Shown here piece after piece: positions 43,901 to 54,347 of a DNA stretch of 64,000 bases. A program made the position numbers and the translations under genes. Position 1 is the stretch's first letter. Each line of letters starts with the position of its first letter. A model generated the notes under the pieces. That model saw only the letters and a list, made by a program, of their open reading frames with translations. It was not told the origin of the DNA and did not search any database. The stretch is from Moniliophthora roreri (lineage: Eukaryota > Basidiomycota > Agaricomycetes > Agaricales > Marasmiaceae), in NCBI GenBank assembly GCA_001466705.2, contig LATX02000211.1:1302001-1366000 (forward strand). The letters are read 5' to 3'.

Positions 43901-45902
43901 CATTGAAACTCTTGGTACCGACAGCTACAACGACATATCTACCCATTCCTTCTTGGACCTTACTGCCACTAAGAACGAAACAGTCGGTGTGCGCGACATG
44001 GGCGCCTAAAAGTGTGTCAGCGAAAATGAAGCCATATCAGGGTTGGTTGGAGCACGAACCGCCGTCCTTCTCTTTCTGCCTTAATGCAGTCCATTCTGCC
44101 CAAGTGACCTTTTTAATGGCGTCACTTTCGCCAGTTGCAGCACTCTCATCACACTTGACGTTATGGCCAGATAGGAAAATGCCGTCGCAAGGAACAATTT
44201 CACCGGGTTCCAATAATGCAACATCACCAACTACAACCTCCTAAACAACACGGAAAAGGAAAGGTTAGTTACTGAATCAATAAAGGCAGTGAAAATCATA
44301 CCCTAGAGTCAACGACCTTCTCTTGCCCACCTCTAATGATCTTGACGCCTCGTTCATCCTTCTTGCTGTTCAAGGCCTGAACTTGTTTTTCCTTCTGCCA
44401 ATCATTAATTGAACCGACCAGAACCTGCAAGATATCACTGAGTGATGATACGAATGCGAGCTGTGGATGAACTTACGACAACGATAATGGCTATGATGAT
44501 TGCAACACCTTCGACCCAATCAACAGGTGGTTCATCAGACTCACGCTTAGTACCGAAATCTTGGAAAAGACCCAAAGCCAGTGACACTGCGGCGGCAATC
44601 GAAAGAAGGATCTTTACAGCATTTGTAAACGGCTTGAACAGCAAAGAAACGAATTAGGAAACGTACCAAGACTTTGTCCTTCATCGCTGCCGCCATCAGG
44701 GCGAACAAACTCTTTGCCTTTCGAATGGGCAAAGCGTTCTCGCCATAGACGCGTCTTCGGTCAGCCAGAGACGCGTTGAGGGCTCCCGAGTTATCCCACT
44801 CGTCGTTGCCTCCGCCGCCACCGGACGCCCCCCCACCAGCGGCGGCGTTTAAATCTGAAGCGGAAGTCGCTTTGCCATGTCCACCACCGGGCTCAGTCAA
44901 AGTAATTTCTGGAAGATTAGGGTCATGCCGTTGAGAGGCACCGAGCCCAGCACCTGGTCCATCAACGCCGCCGCTGTGTCCATCGAGCATCTGAGACCTT
45001 GTGGGAGGGTGTTTGACGTCATCGGGGTTCAAACCACGAACAGGATCTGCACCTAGCCCCCGCAACACACCTTGAACACCACCAAAACTTTCCAGGGTCT
45101 CGTAACTTTTGGGATCAAACATGTGAGCGAGTTCGTAAGGTTTGAATCTGAAAGGACTGGGGTCGAGGTGGACATCCTGATCGAGTTCAGGGATCTTGTG
45201 CTTGTCCTCATCGTCACTGTCCTCGCCTTTATGATCACCGCCATGACTTGCACCGCCGCCGACACCCTTCTGAGATATACGTTGGGTATCGCGTGAAGGC
45301 ACTCGAGTGGCCTCTGTAGTATTGGTTTTGACAGGGGAAAGCTCCATGCCAGGCGAATTACGGGCTGTGTTGTGGGAATCGGGTTCGGTGCCTTCTGCTG
45401 ACATGAATGTAGCATTGCTGCCTTTCCGTCGGTGACCATGCTGCCCATCTGAGGGAGAAAGAAGTGCAAGAGAGCCCATTCCACTGTGTGAATCTGGTTT
45501 GTTATTCCTGAGAGCGAGGGTCGACTTGTGGTCGAAATGAACAGAGGATTTGTTGGAAAGAGTGGGGGATGGGGGGATTGTCACAAAGGAGGATGCATCG
45601 TTCGAGTCGACCGCTGTTGTGGTAGGTGAACCAGGTGAAGTATCCAAAGATATTCGAGGAGGATTGGCAGAAGTGGGTGAGAGAAGATTTGCGTCTGGAG
45701 AGGAATTAGGGGCGAACGGTGGTTGGGAAGACTGGTCCTTGTCGTCTGGAGCGTCAATTTCTGGGGTTTGGATGATAATGTTGGGGGATGAGGGCGACAT
45801 TGACCAGGACAACGTGTCAAAAGGGAGGAATTCATTCCCAACATTTCCAACTCCCTCCAGTTTTATTTCAGATGAAAAGCTGTTGAGCTCAGCCACGTGC
45901 AT
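40928..45902 (-). CDS. PMC1: P-type Ca2+-ATPase, PMC1/PMCA type
   Basis: A P2B calcium pump, probably vacuolar like yeast Pmc1, moving Ca2+ out of the cytosol. Eleven exons (45902-44667, 44611-44477, 44424-44302, 44240-44060, 44005-43886, 43835-43688, 43639-43560, 43502-42658, 42605-41606, 41554-41191, 41138-40928) join to 4,443 nt, 1,480 aa. After a roughly 400-residue Ser/Pro/Gly-rich N-terminal extension come TM1-TM2 (about 411-465), the actuator domain with TGESD, TM4 with ASVPEGLPLAV, the phosphorylation site ICTDKTGTLT (Asp about 715), KMCTGDNVLTARS, and TGDGTNDGPALK (about 1072), then TM5-TM10. A start at 45,800 (MSPSSPNIIIQTP, 34 residues shorter) is equally likely. The acceptor at 43,836 was chosen because it restores RIMMALRGDAEAT; a nearer one would give a 32-nt intron. 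Confidence 0.94.
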
Positions 45903-46294
45903 CTATTTACGTCATCGCCAACCAGCTTGGCCGACTCTTGGATTTTACTAGTCGAGGTGCGCTCAGGCGGCCCATGAAATCTACAGCTTTAATATGTCCT
46001 TGGTCCACGTTGTCATCCTAAGCGGCTCTTAACAGCATTTCCTAGGCAAGCGTTTCCAAGATAAAATAGACGCAGAAGACGCCTTCAGAATTGCTGCGTG
46101 CACAGCTCGTGTTTTCCGGACGCCGATTGATCACCCCCGCGAACTCTTCCGAATGCGAGGTGTAAATCAACATAGTAAACCGGAACGTCCACAGCAGCCC
46201 AACCTCTTAATATCCGAGACCCCGCCCCTCGCGGTAGATTAAAACTTGAGAGCAACAACACCTCACCAATCGTAGGTTAGAGCATGCGTCCTAC
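45903..46294. promoter_or_regulatory. Upstream region of PMC1
   Basis: A CpG-rich 392-bp stretch, very likely shared upstream sequence of PMC1 (minus) and of the possible small gene at 46,295 (plus). AGCCCAACC and CCCCGCCCC are GC-rich words of unknown meaning. I see no typical calcineurin-response element that I could defend. Confidence 0.4.
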
Positions 46295-46646
46295 ATGCGC
46301 TATTTGAATAATCTCATCACCAACATGTGGATTTACAGAGGTCTCGTTCAACGTGGTCGCTCAATTACTGACGCACGCAGAGTACTATCGAATCGACAGC
46401 AGCTTGAACATAGCCTACCTGAAGGCTCCTCATGTCCGAGCCCGAGAATGCACACAAGAGAAGCAATGGACAGGAAAAACGAGGCAAATCGAAAGGGCAT
46501 TTGCGCGGCAGGGTGAGCTCCGGAACTATGCCAGCATTGTAGGAGAAGGTATACGAGAACGACAACGCAAGGGTAAATCTGCAGAGCACTGGGACGGCCA
46601 TGCATCTGCAGGAGTTCAGGATACTCCAGAGTATGAGTATGAGTGA
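46295..46646 (+). CDS. Possible small two-exon gene, product unknown
   Basis: An ATG at 46,295 (MRYLNNLITNMWIYRG) or at 46,325 (MWIYR) can be joined through a 40-nt GT-AG intron (about 46,341-46,380) to an open frame ending in TAA at 46,646. That frame is Arg/Lys/Glu-rich (RQIERAFARQGELRNYASIV, then RERQRKGKSAEHWDG). In a CpG-containing island this is a plausible small gene, perhaps for a small organellar or nuclear basic protein, but no family is recognised and the 40-nt intron is short for this locus. Confidence 0.35.
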
Positions 46647-47480
46647 TAATACGCATAGGCGGACAAGTTCTTGGTGAACGACCGTAGTATTACGCGTTAG
46701 GACCATTGACATGGGCCGTTGGGAGCCCATGACATTCAGACTCAGCTCGAATATGAGATCGGAGCGTCCATGGTGACATCAGCCTGAGTCTCTACAGCTT
46801 TGGTCCCAATCGGGTGTTGGACCTGCTGTAGACTGCCAGGAATGAACCGTGTGATCTGGGGTGTGCTCGATAAGCAACATTCTAAAACGGTGAAGGAGGA
46901 ATAGAACTTTGAACGAAATTCGGACATGCGAAATTTGGGATCTTTCAGCGCCAAGTATCGCTTGAATCACCTAAAATGGATTTCACCGTCACGGACTGGA
47001 AGGATTGCGCGGCCGAAGAGACTCAACCTGAAACTGGTCGGGTATGGTCTCAACATCCTGAAAGATGTCTGAAAGCCAGACCGCGTCGATAGCACCTATT
47101 CTAGGGCGATGGTTGCCCACGAGTGACGTTGAGGTTGCAAACGGCCACCAAACTCCAAGGAAACCTGTTTGAGCGTAATATGACTTGTCTCGAACACCAT
47201 AATATGCGATCGATGCTACGTGAAATCATCCCGGTGAATCAACCGTGACGGTTCATCGCCTTTTAACGTGTTCAACAACCGAAGTAGGTACCAATGTGTG
47301 CTGACCGGCAATACTACAAAAGTTAAACACGGTGATATCACCATAACTAGTAGGGCTCACCAATGAAATGATTGGAAGTAAAGATATGGTATTTGTTTAT
47401 GGCCCCTGGGGTCGAAAATGTCATTCGAGTTCAGATTGGGAGGCAGAGTTCGAGTTCAACATCACAAAAATCAACAGGCC
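46647..47480. other. CpG-containing intergenic DNA, nothing recognised
   Basis: About 830 bp with normal CpG content and no ORF of interest other than short minus-strand frames (46,742-46,970). It may include untranslated regions or an unrecognised gene. Confidence 0.35.
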
Positions 47481-47735
47481 GCTGCAACAGGTTACAGGGC
47501 ATTACCACAAAATACAATGACCTGCAATTATCCTAGAGGAATGTAGCATAGTTAGAACACCATGTAATTATTCTGTAGTAATACATCTGAATTACATACC
47601 TAATATAACACCCTGTAACAATTGCAGGGCATTATAATGCATTGCAGATGTTATATCATGTTATATTATGTTCTGGGTGTTAGAATGCATTGCAAGCATT
47701 ATATTGAGTTGTAGGTGTTATATTGTGTTACATAG
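47481..47735. repeat. AT-rich palindrome-rich block
   Basis: The sequence is rich in short variants of GTTATAT, CATTATAATGCATTG and TGTAATTA, on both strands. It resembles MITE interiors but lacks defined ends. It sits where the CpG-containing island gives way to repeats. Confidence 0.4.
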
Positions 47736-47754
47736 CATACCAATGGAATACGAG

Positions 47755-48075
47755 GGGGCATCGGCAGGATAGCATCACATGGCATTTTGGACCGAAATGC
47801 CGAAGGTAAAAGGCTAGGTCCTTTTGCTGGAATGCCGGCTACTTCGCCCCTCCACTCACTTCACGCCTACCCTCCCATTCCCAACAAAAGTCACTGCTCC
47901 TTGGCAGCTGTGTTAAGCTCATATAGTTAGAGTAGAATTGTGAACCAACCAAGTTAAAAATCACGTTGACTGTCCCTCACATTTTGGCATTTAACATGCA
48001 GAAAGGTCGAAAATGCCAAAAATCCCGGAAAATGCCGAAAGGTATGATGTCACTCTACCGATGGGTTGCATGAGT
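47755..48075. repeat. Possible diverged inverted-repeat element
   Basis: Bases about 47,758-47,790 and 48,045-48,070 share an imperfect inverted match (GATGCTATCCTGCCGATG against GATGTCACTCTACCGATG). Between them, AATGCCGAAAGGT-like words are repeated. The evidence for a mobile element is weak. Confidence 0.3.
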
Positions 48076-48247
48076 GATGCAGCGTTGCTATTGGGTGAGA
48101 AAGAATAAAATAAAATGGGTGGTCATGTGAGTGAAGACCCCTTCAAAGTGGACCTTAAATTCAGACACCCAGCAAATTTTCAAACTCTGCTTCTTTCTTC
48201 TTAACCACTACCACTGTCCATTGTCCCTGCTGTCATCATCCTCACCC

Positions 48248-48975
48248 CCCATTTTGCTGATTTTAGTCTATTATAATAAATTAAAATCAAGCAATGCTAT
48301 TATTACAATACATTAAAATGCATTAAAATGAGACTGGTGTTATTATAATCCATTAAAATACAATAAAATGGGATGGTATTATTATAGTATATTAAAATGC
48401 AATAAAATGAGACAGGGTTATTATAATGTAGTAAAATAGATTGTAACAGAGGCAATCAAAACGGTGCATTTTTATGCCTTCCAGAGGACAGGGAGAGGAC
48501 TCTATAAAGTGAAGGGAAGCTTTTGGTTGGGGATTTGATCAATGGAAACAGCAAGGGGGTGGCGATAGGTCTTTTGAGTAAGGGGATATATTGCACTATG
48601 TGTGCTAATAAGCATATGGCACTGTGGTACAGTGGTCTTGAGTGTGCCACAGCTGTCAAGGTTGTTAACTAATCCACCTTGAGGTCAAGGGTTTGACTCA
48701 TGGGGGTTGCAACAAATAAATATTATTTCTTTTTTGTCCCCAACCCCCAGGTGGGGCCAATGCATTATAATGGCTGAAATACATCATAATAGCCAAAATA
48801 CATTATAATAGCCAGAATACATTATAACCATTTTGCTTCATTTTAATCCATTAAAATAAAGGAACAACAATTATATTACATTAAAATACACTATAATGAT
48901 TATAATGTATTTTGGCCATTATAATGTATTTCACTCATTTTATTCCAATATATTTAGGTGTCCATTTCACTAATG
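48248..48975 (+). mobile_element. MITE-A, near-complete copy
   Basis: It is collinear with 6,698-7,479 in the opposite orientation. The right end AGGTGTCCATTTCACTAATG is intact, while the left terminal 30 bases are missing. It carries A-box-like TGGTACAGTGG (48,625-48,635) and B-box-like GGTTTGACTC (48,690-48,699), 65 bases apart. The same spacing and order are seen in the first copy. Confidence 0.7.
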
Positions 48976-49684
48976 CCAGTGCTCCTACCACTGACACTGG
49001 CAATGACAATACCTACAATGTTTCCAATGCCAGCAACAGCCTCAACAACATCCCTCAATGCTGCCAACAACACTGACACTATCTGACATGTCACCACCAT
49101 CAGCAATGTGCTCAACACCTCTCTTGATCCCAAATACACCCTCAACAATGTCTCCTGATGCTGCCAACAACACCAACATGTCACAACCAATGACACTGCT
49201 GACCTTGTGTGACACATCACTGTCCTCACTGCTGCTAGCAAAATGCTCAACACTAATGATGCCCTTGACAATGTCCGACAACACTGAACAATACCATCAA
49301 TATCCCTTTGATGCCACCACCAACTACATATATCAATAACACCAGTGCTTGGTGCCAGCTGAAAGAAGATATGTTCACAGTTTATCTTATGACATTGGCT
49401 CTTACAATTTCAAGCTTAGGTCCAACACCTTGAACCCCACATCACATCTGACCATTAAAGTCATCCTCCATCTATTGTATCATTGGTACCTGCCCCTAAG
49501 TGTGGTCCACAATAGGTTCATCTTTTTTACTCTCATCTAGCTCACTGATGATACTGTTGTAAGGTCTGCAGTCATCAGCCCTACTATGACACCTGCTTTG
49601 GTAAGCATGCCCTTTCTGGATCTTTTTAGCTACATGCTCACTCATTTATTTCTCTAGACACCTTGTTTGCCATGGATACTGGGT
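48976..49684. other. Decayed sequence with a Thr/Asn-rich periodic stretch
   Basis: 48,976-49,300 is a loose tandem of ACAATGCC/CACCAACA-like words on the plus strand, possibly an old Thr/Ser/Asn-rich coding repeat. The rest is CpG-free with short ORFs only. Confidence 0.35.
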
Positions 49685-49990
49685 TGTAGTGTTGATGGTA
49701 TATACTTATAACCCTTTTGTAGATTTTCCTCAAGAAACTTGTCCTGCTCTGCTTGCTCACTTGGGGAGAGTGGATAGAGCTTGCAATCCTAGGGCACAAA
49801 GTCAGGTTTTAGGTCAATGGTGTGGTCATATGACTGAGATGGCAGGAATCATTCAGACTTCCCTTTTTCAAACTGCAAATAATGTTCCACAAGATAGAGC
49901 AGTACCAGCTCTTTGATGGTTTTCTTTGAGGCTTCCTTTGCCTGCACCAGTTCTTGAGATGTGGTGGTGGTTTTAGCCTGAATGAGGATC
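49685..49990 (-). pseudogene. Gypsy protease-RT linker and first residues of RT
   Basis: In broken minus-strand frames one reads QSYDHTIDLKPDFVP, CKLYPLSPSEQAEQDKFLEE and NLQKGY, the conserved entry to Gypsy reverse transcriptase. The similarity ends at about 49,685, so the catalytic part is missing. Confidence 0.65.
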
Positions 49991-50249
49991 TCTGGTTCTG
50001 CATTGTCCAAAACTCCAGAGAATTGTCTTATTACAATTTTCTGAAGTGGCAGGAATTCAATTTGCTCTGTCTGCCAATTGATTTTGGGATTATAAGATTG
50101 TAACTATAGAAACCCAAGTATGATCTTCTCTTCTCCTAGGCCTGAAATCATAAAGTCTTTGTGGAAATCTCTTCCTCCTATTGAGAAGTCAAGTCTCACT
50201 GTATGTGAGATCCAGGCCATCTTATTTGGGGTTCCATCAATGTTGAAGT

Positions 50250-50459
50250 CCTTCACTTTCCTAGGTAGAGGGGTCTACTCTTTTCCAAGCTGACAAACTT
50301 TCCTCCTGCTCCTGAGTCAAGAAGAGCTTTGGTTTTGTCAATTTTATTTCCCACTTTATGTTTGAGAGGAACATGCATAGAATTCCAGTTGATCATAGCT
50401 AATACAAAGTGTGAAATTGTTATTGGCAGGGGAGACATCACACTCTTCTGCCTATTCAA
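50250..50459 (-). pseudogene. Gypsy aspartic protease fragment
   Basis: A 68-codon frame with TKALLDSGAGGKFVSLE, that is, the D-S-G-A active-site motif of retroviral-type proteases, downstream of the zinc knuckle as in Gypsy polyproteins. Confidence 0.7.
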
Positions 50460-50549
50460 AAACCCTTCTGTTCCATGAGATCTAAGAGGAGGTCCTTTTC
50501 CTCCTGTTCTTCTATAATGGCTCTAATCTTTGCAAACCTGTCCTTCACA

Positions 50550-51734
50550 GTCACTTTCTTTGGCTCTTCTTTCTTCAGCTTATCTGGACAGTCCTGTACA
50601 CAATGTCTGCTCTGTTCACACTAGAAGCATAGTCCTTTCATCATGTATTTCTTCCAGTCTTCTTTGCCAACCTTTTTGATTGTCACTTCCTTCTTTCAGA
50701 AGTTTCTCTTTTCCTTTCCTTCCTCTTGGTCAAGTCTCCTTCCATACTGTTATGTCTGCTTCTAGGATTTGTCATAGAGTATGGCCACATTCATCCAATT
50801 CTTGATATTCTCCAGTTTCCCTTCTGGTCTTGTTATGATTTTCAGCATAAGGCTTCTCAGCAGTTCTCTTTTGAATGCTTCAATTTGGGCTGTGTTGTTA
50901 TATCCACTTTGATTGGCTAGATACTTGAATTGATAGCTATATTCATTGGCCCATTCCTTTATCTTCAGATCTCAAAGCTTCATCTGGGCATCAAGTTCCA
51001 CATTAAGGGATCTGAAGGATTTCTTGAATCCTTTGAGAAAGTCCTTCCACTTTGGAATCTTAGCAGGATCTTCTTCAGCTAGTAGTATCTTGGTTTTATC
51101 AGCTTTCCAAAACTGAGCAGTTCCCCCTTGAATGTAAGAGAGCATGAACAATGCCTTCAACTTATTGTTCTTGAAGGCTTTTGGATTCAAAGTGACATAT
51201 AGTTGCACTTTCAACATAAATTTCTCTGTGTCCTTCCTATCTCCTGTAAATGGTGTGGGTAAGGCAGCTTTTATCTTCTTGTCTTTGAAAGGCTGTACTG
51301 TAGATTCAATCACAGCTTCTTCTGGTTCTGGTTCTGGCTTCAGCTTACTTCTGGCTGGCTTCTTTCCTTCAGACATGTCAAGTTTTGGGGTTCCAGATCT
51401 AGAGGAGTTTTTCAGAGTCTTCAGAAGTGTCTGAAATGGATCTGCTTTAATGGGTGAGCCGGAGGAGATATCTGGTATAGATGATTCTTCTTTCATGAAT
51501 GTCTTTGTGAATAGTGAGGGTTTAGAGTGCTCTTCTTTAGTGCCAGAGATTATGGATTATGGGATTGAGGTTTTCTTTGTTTCTGGTTCTTTGGCTATTG
51601 TCTCTTCTAGATATTGCTTTAAGGACAATGGCCTTGGCAAGAGGGTCAGGATTTATCTGTGTGACTGATGGGTTAATGGTGGGATCACTGACCCACCACT
51701 GCTCAATATTGACTGGGTCTGTAACTTGTGCCAT
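50550..51734 (-). pseudogene. Gypsy gag (broken)
   Basis: The N-terminal frame (51,734-51,537) is followed by a 174-codon frame (51,496-50,972). The gag core is LPTPFTGDRKDTEKFMLKVQ, LFMLSYIQGGTAQFWKADKT and FKKSFRSLNVELDAQMKL. The continuation past 50,972 (EWANEYSYQFKYLANQSGYN) holds stops. A CCHC zinc knuckle of spacing CX2CX4HX4C (…CEQSRHCVQDCPDK) lies at about 50,640-50,580, with one internal stop. The same architecture is found in the plus-strand copy at 54 kb. Confidence 0.8.
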
Positions 51735-51867
51735 TTTGCCTCAGTTTCTGCAATATCTTATTCAAGCCTTTGTTCCCACATGAGCAGGGTCTTGTCTTCT
51801 TTTTCCTAAGTTGTTTTATTAGTTCTTGTTTCAGATGATGCCTAGACCATGTCAGGTTGGCAATTGA

Positions 51868-51879
51868 TCAGCTTGACCT
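51868..51879 (-). promoter_or_regulatory. Primer-binding site complementary to the LTR (self-priming type)
   Basis: The first 12 bases inside the LTR, AGGTCAAGCTGA in element sense, are the exact reverse complement of TCAGCTTGACCT at 52,029-52,018 in the LTR. Instead of matching a tRNA 3' end, the site pairs with the probable 5' end of the element's own RNA, as known for Tf1 and sushi. Confidence 0.7.
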
Positions 51880-52299
51880 TGTATTACATTACTTGTGCCA
51901 AACAGTGACAAGTTGTATCTCCACCTTAACACTAAAGTAGAGGAAGAAAGATCAAGTTAGAGAATGGTTTCAGAGTTTGAGATTGATTATGTGTTTGACA
52001 ATGGTAATAGATTAACCAGGTCAAGCTGAAGAGCTAGAGTTCTGGTATGCACACTTAAATAGGTACATCCAATGCCTACATAATATTCTATATGTAAGTG
52101 GTAGCATTGGCTAAATATGAGTAATGTCTGGTGCTGCCAGTATATGCTGACATAGTAATATTACAAGTATGAGAAAAGGAAGGGGAGCTGGAGAGGTGTA
52201 TATGTCCAATAGAAATAAGAAGCATAGTGGGAGGGAAAGAGGAGCTGGGAAGGTGTATATGTTCAATTGAAAAGGGAAGCATAAGTAAAGTGTGTAACA
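51880..52299 (-). repeat. 5' LTR of the Gypsy element
   Basis: The 420 bp run in element sense from TGTTACAC to GTAATACA. A TATTTAAG box lies at 52,054-52,061 (minus), and 32 nt later TCAGCTTGACCT (52,029-52,018), the probable transcript start. It aligns with the solo LTRs at 22,252 and 35,865, including a tandem block at 52,170-52,250. Confidence 0.85.
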
Positions 52300-53960
52300 G
52301 AATGCAGCTTGATGAATGCTCCAAATACTTGTGGGTCCCTATATATCCATATGGACTAGATCTGTGAACTTGGGCACAAGAAGAGATCTTGAGATCTTCT
52401 CAATTGCCACCCACTTGGCCTTTCCTTCTAGGCACACATCACATTTGATTCATTCCATCCTATTCAAATCAATTGATAACCTTTGAATACCTCCATCATG
52501 AACTAAGTGGATGCAATAGTTATAGTTGGCATGACCAAGTATGCAATAAGCTTTGTATAGCAATACACTTCTAACATTCACAATGAGGGCATAATCACTG
52601 GAATGCATGATTTGGTAAAGTCCATTGACTTTTGGAATCATTGCTACATGCTCATCTTCATCATCTGTAATGATCATTTTCCCACTCTTGATGTATATGT
52701 CATAGCCCTCATCATTGAGTTTACCAGTGGAAACTAGAGTGCTTGGCAAATAAAACATCACAAAGCCCCATATGTTGGTATTTGTTTGCCTAGCTAGTAG
52801 GCAATTCAAGGACTACATTTCCTTTTGCATGAAATGTGAAGAGTTCTCCATTAGCTGCTTGGATCATTTTGGGAGGAATAGACACTTTGTCCCAGAGTTT
52901 GCTATAGAGTGGGGTTATGTGGGAAGTACATTCTGAATCAAACAGGATTGGAGTAGTGGATTTTAATAGCTTGGTTCTGGCCATCATAGCTTGTTCCAAT
53001 AGATACACCAGTGGGTATTCATTATCAAATAGTACATTTGGAGAAATGTTAATATATTCCCTGGTATCCTTTAGTCTGGTTGTCACATAGAGTAATTGAC
53101 AATGACCTCTGATGTAGGAGTGAGTTACCTCCACTTGAGTAGTCATAAAGACTTTCAATAGATTGTATCTGTTTGTAGCAGCTATTTTTGATTGGTGGTA
53201 ACTCCTGATGGTGGACTAAATCCATATTATTAGGCCAATTGTTCCATGCATTGGAACTAGAAATCTGGTCTGGATTGAGAATGATAGAAATCTGGGCAGT
53301 AGCTGTATTGATGATTTGTTTACACTCAGATGCAGATATAGAAGTGGTGACTGGCTGTGTCATTGCCATGGCTCTTTCCAATGATGCCATGTAACCAGTA
53401 TTGTTCTATGGATCATCTGGCATAGTATTCCATAGGTGATTTGGATCTGGATCATTCCATGATGGGGTTTGCTACCAGTTCTTTACTGGTTCTTTTGTGA
53501 CAGTAGGGAATTTTTCCTTTTGCTGGACTTGCATTTCTACATATTTTTTCTTTGTGCCATTGTAGCAGATTTGGCATACATAGTATGGCATGGAATCTGT
53601 CATTTCAGAGTCATAGTCACTACATGCTCATACAGTCCCAATGGGTTTTCAATCTTCCATTTTTAGTGTGTAGCAGGTTCCAGGTTTGCATTCATCAGGA
53701 ATGGGGTCAGGTTTGGTTTCAACAAGTGCATCATCATCATCTGGACTGCTAATCATGTGATGATCAAGCTCTATTTCATGTTCAGTGGTATTATAGATGG
53801 GTAATGCCCAGGGTTGATCAGATGTAGATTGATCAACTTCATTTGCTGCCTATGTTTTATCATTGTAGAACCATACTGCAGCATATAATGCTGATTCCTT
53901 GGTTTCTCCTTTGGAGCTTTGACCTGGTCCCTGTTTCTGAAGAACCAGAAGCTCTGCTTA
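52300..53960 (-). mobile_element. Ty1/Copia polyprotein remnant (gag, protease, pre-integrase)
   Basis: Minus-strand frames give, in order, a gag-like part (about 53,960-53,050), a protease (ILFDSECTSHITPLYSKL with AANGELFTFHAKG, where the D-S-G/D-S-C motif is altered to DSEC), and a GAG-pre-integrase domain (STLVSTGKLNDEGYDIYIKS, then LGHANYNY and IKCDVCLEGKAK) at 52,809-52,400. It breaks off at LVHMDI..GPTSIWS (about 52,330-52,300), the start of the integrase core, exactly where the Gypsy LTR begins. CpG is almost absent and several stops are present. Confidence 0.8.
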
Positions 53961-54347
53961 TATGGGAACAACAACTTGAAAGAGATATTGCAGAAGCAGA
54001 AGCATGACAGTGAAGTTTACAAACCCCATTGATCTTGAGTACTAGTGGACTAGTGATCCCACCACTAACCCAGCAGTTATGCAGACAGATATTGACTCTC
54101 TCACTAAGGCCATTGCTACCAAGGCTATACTCTGGAAGAGACACTACTACCAGAAGAGAAAGGAACAAGGAGAACCTTGACCTCAAGATCCACAGAGCAT
54201 GGCACTGAAGAAGAAGACACCAAGCTCTTGCAATAGCTGAAGACATTGAAGAAAGAAGAATCCTCTATTGCAGATATCTCCTCCAACTTGCCAAAAGAAC
54301 CAGATGCATTTCAGAGGCTTCTTGAAGGTCTGAAGTCATTACTCTGA

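Larger units (their letters stand above)
49685..52299 (-). mobile_element. Ty3/Gypsy retrotransposon, 3'-truncated, minus strand
   Basis: In element order (minus strand): 5' LTR 52,299-51,880; gag from about 51,734; zinc knuckle; protease; then the very start of reverse transcriptase, where it breaks off at about 49,685. Reading frames are broken by stops and frameshifts, and CpG is almost absent. The LTR start at 52,299 interrupts a Copia copy, so the Gypsy insertion is younger than that Copia element. Confidence 0.85.

Noticed and set aside
46348..46730. Minus-strand ORFs of 102 and 121 codons
   Set aside because: They overlap the possible plus-strand small gene and have no recognisable features.
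48612..48710. A functional tRNA gene
   Set aside because: The A and B boxes are too far apart for a simple tRNA without an intron, and no acceptor stem or clear anticodon arm can be drawn; kept only as a tRNA-like core of MITE-A.
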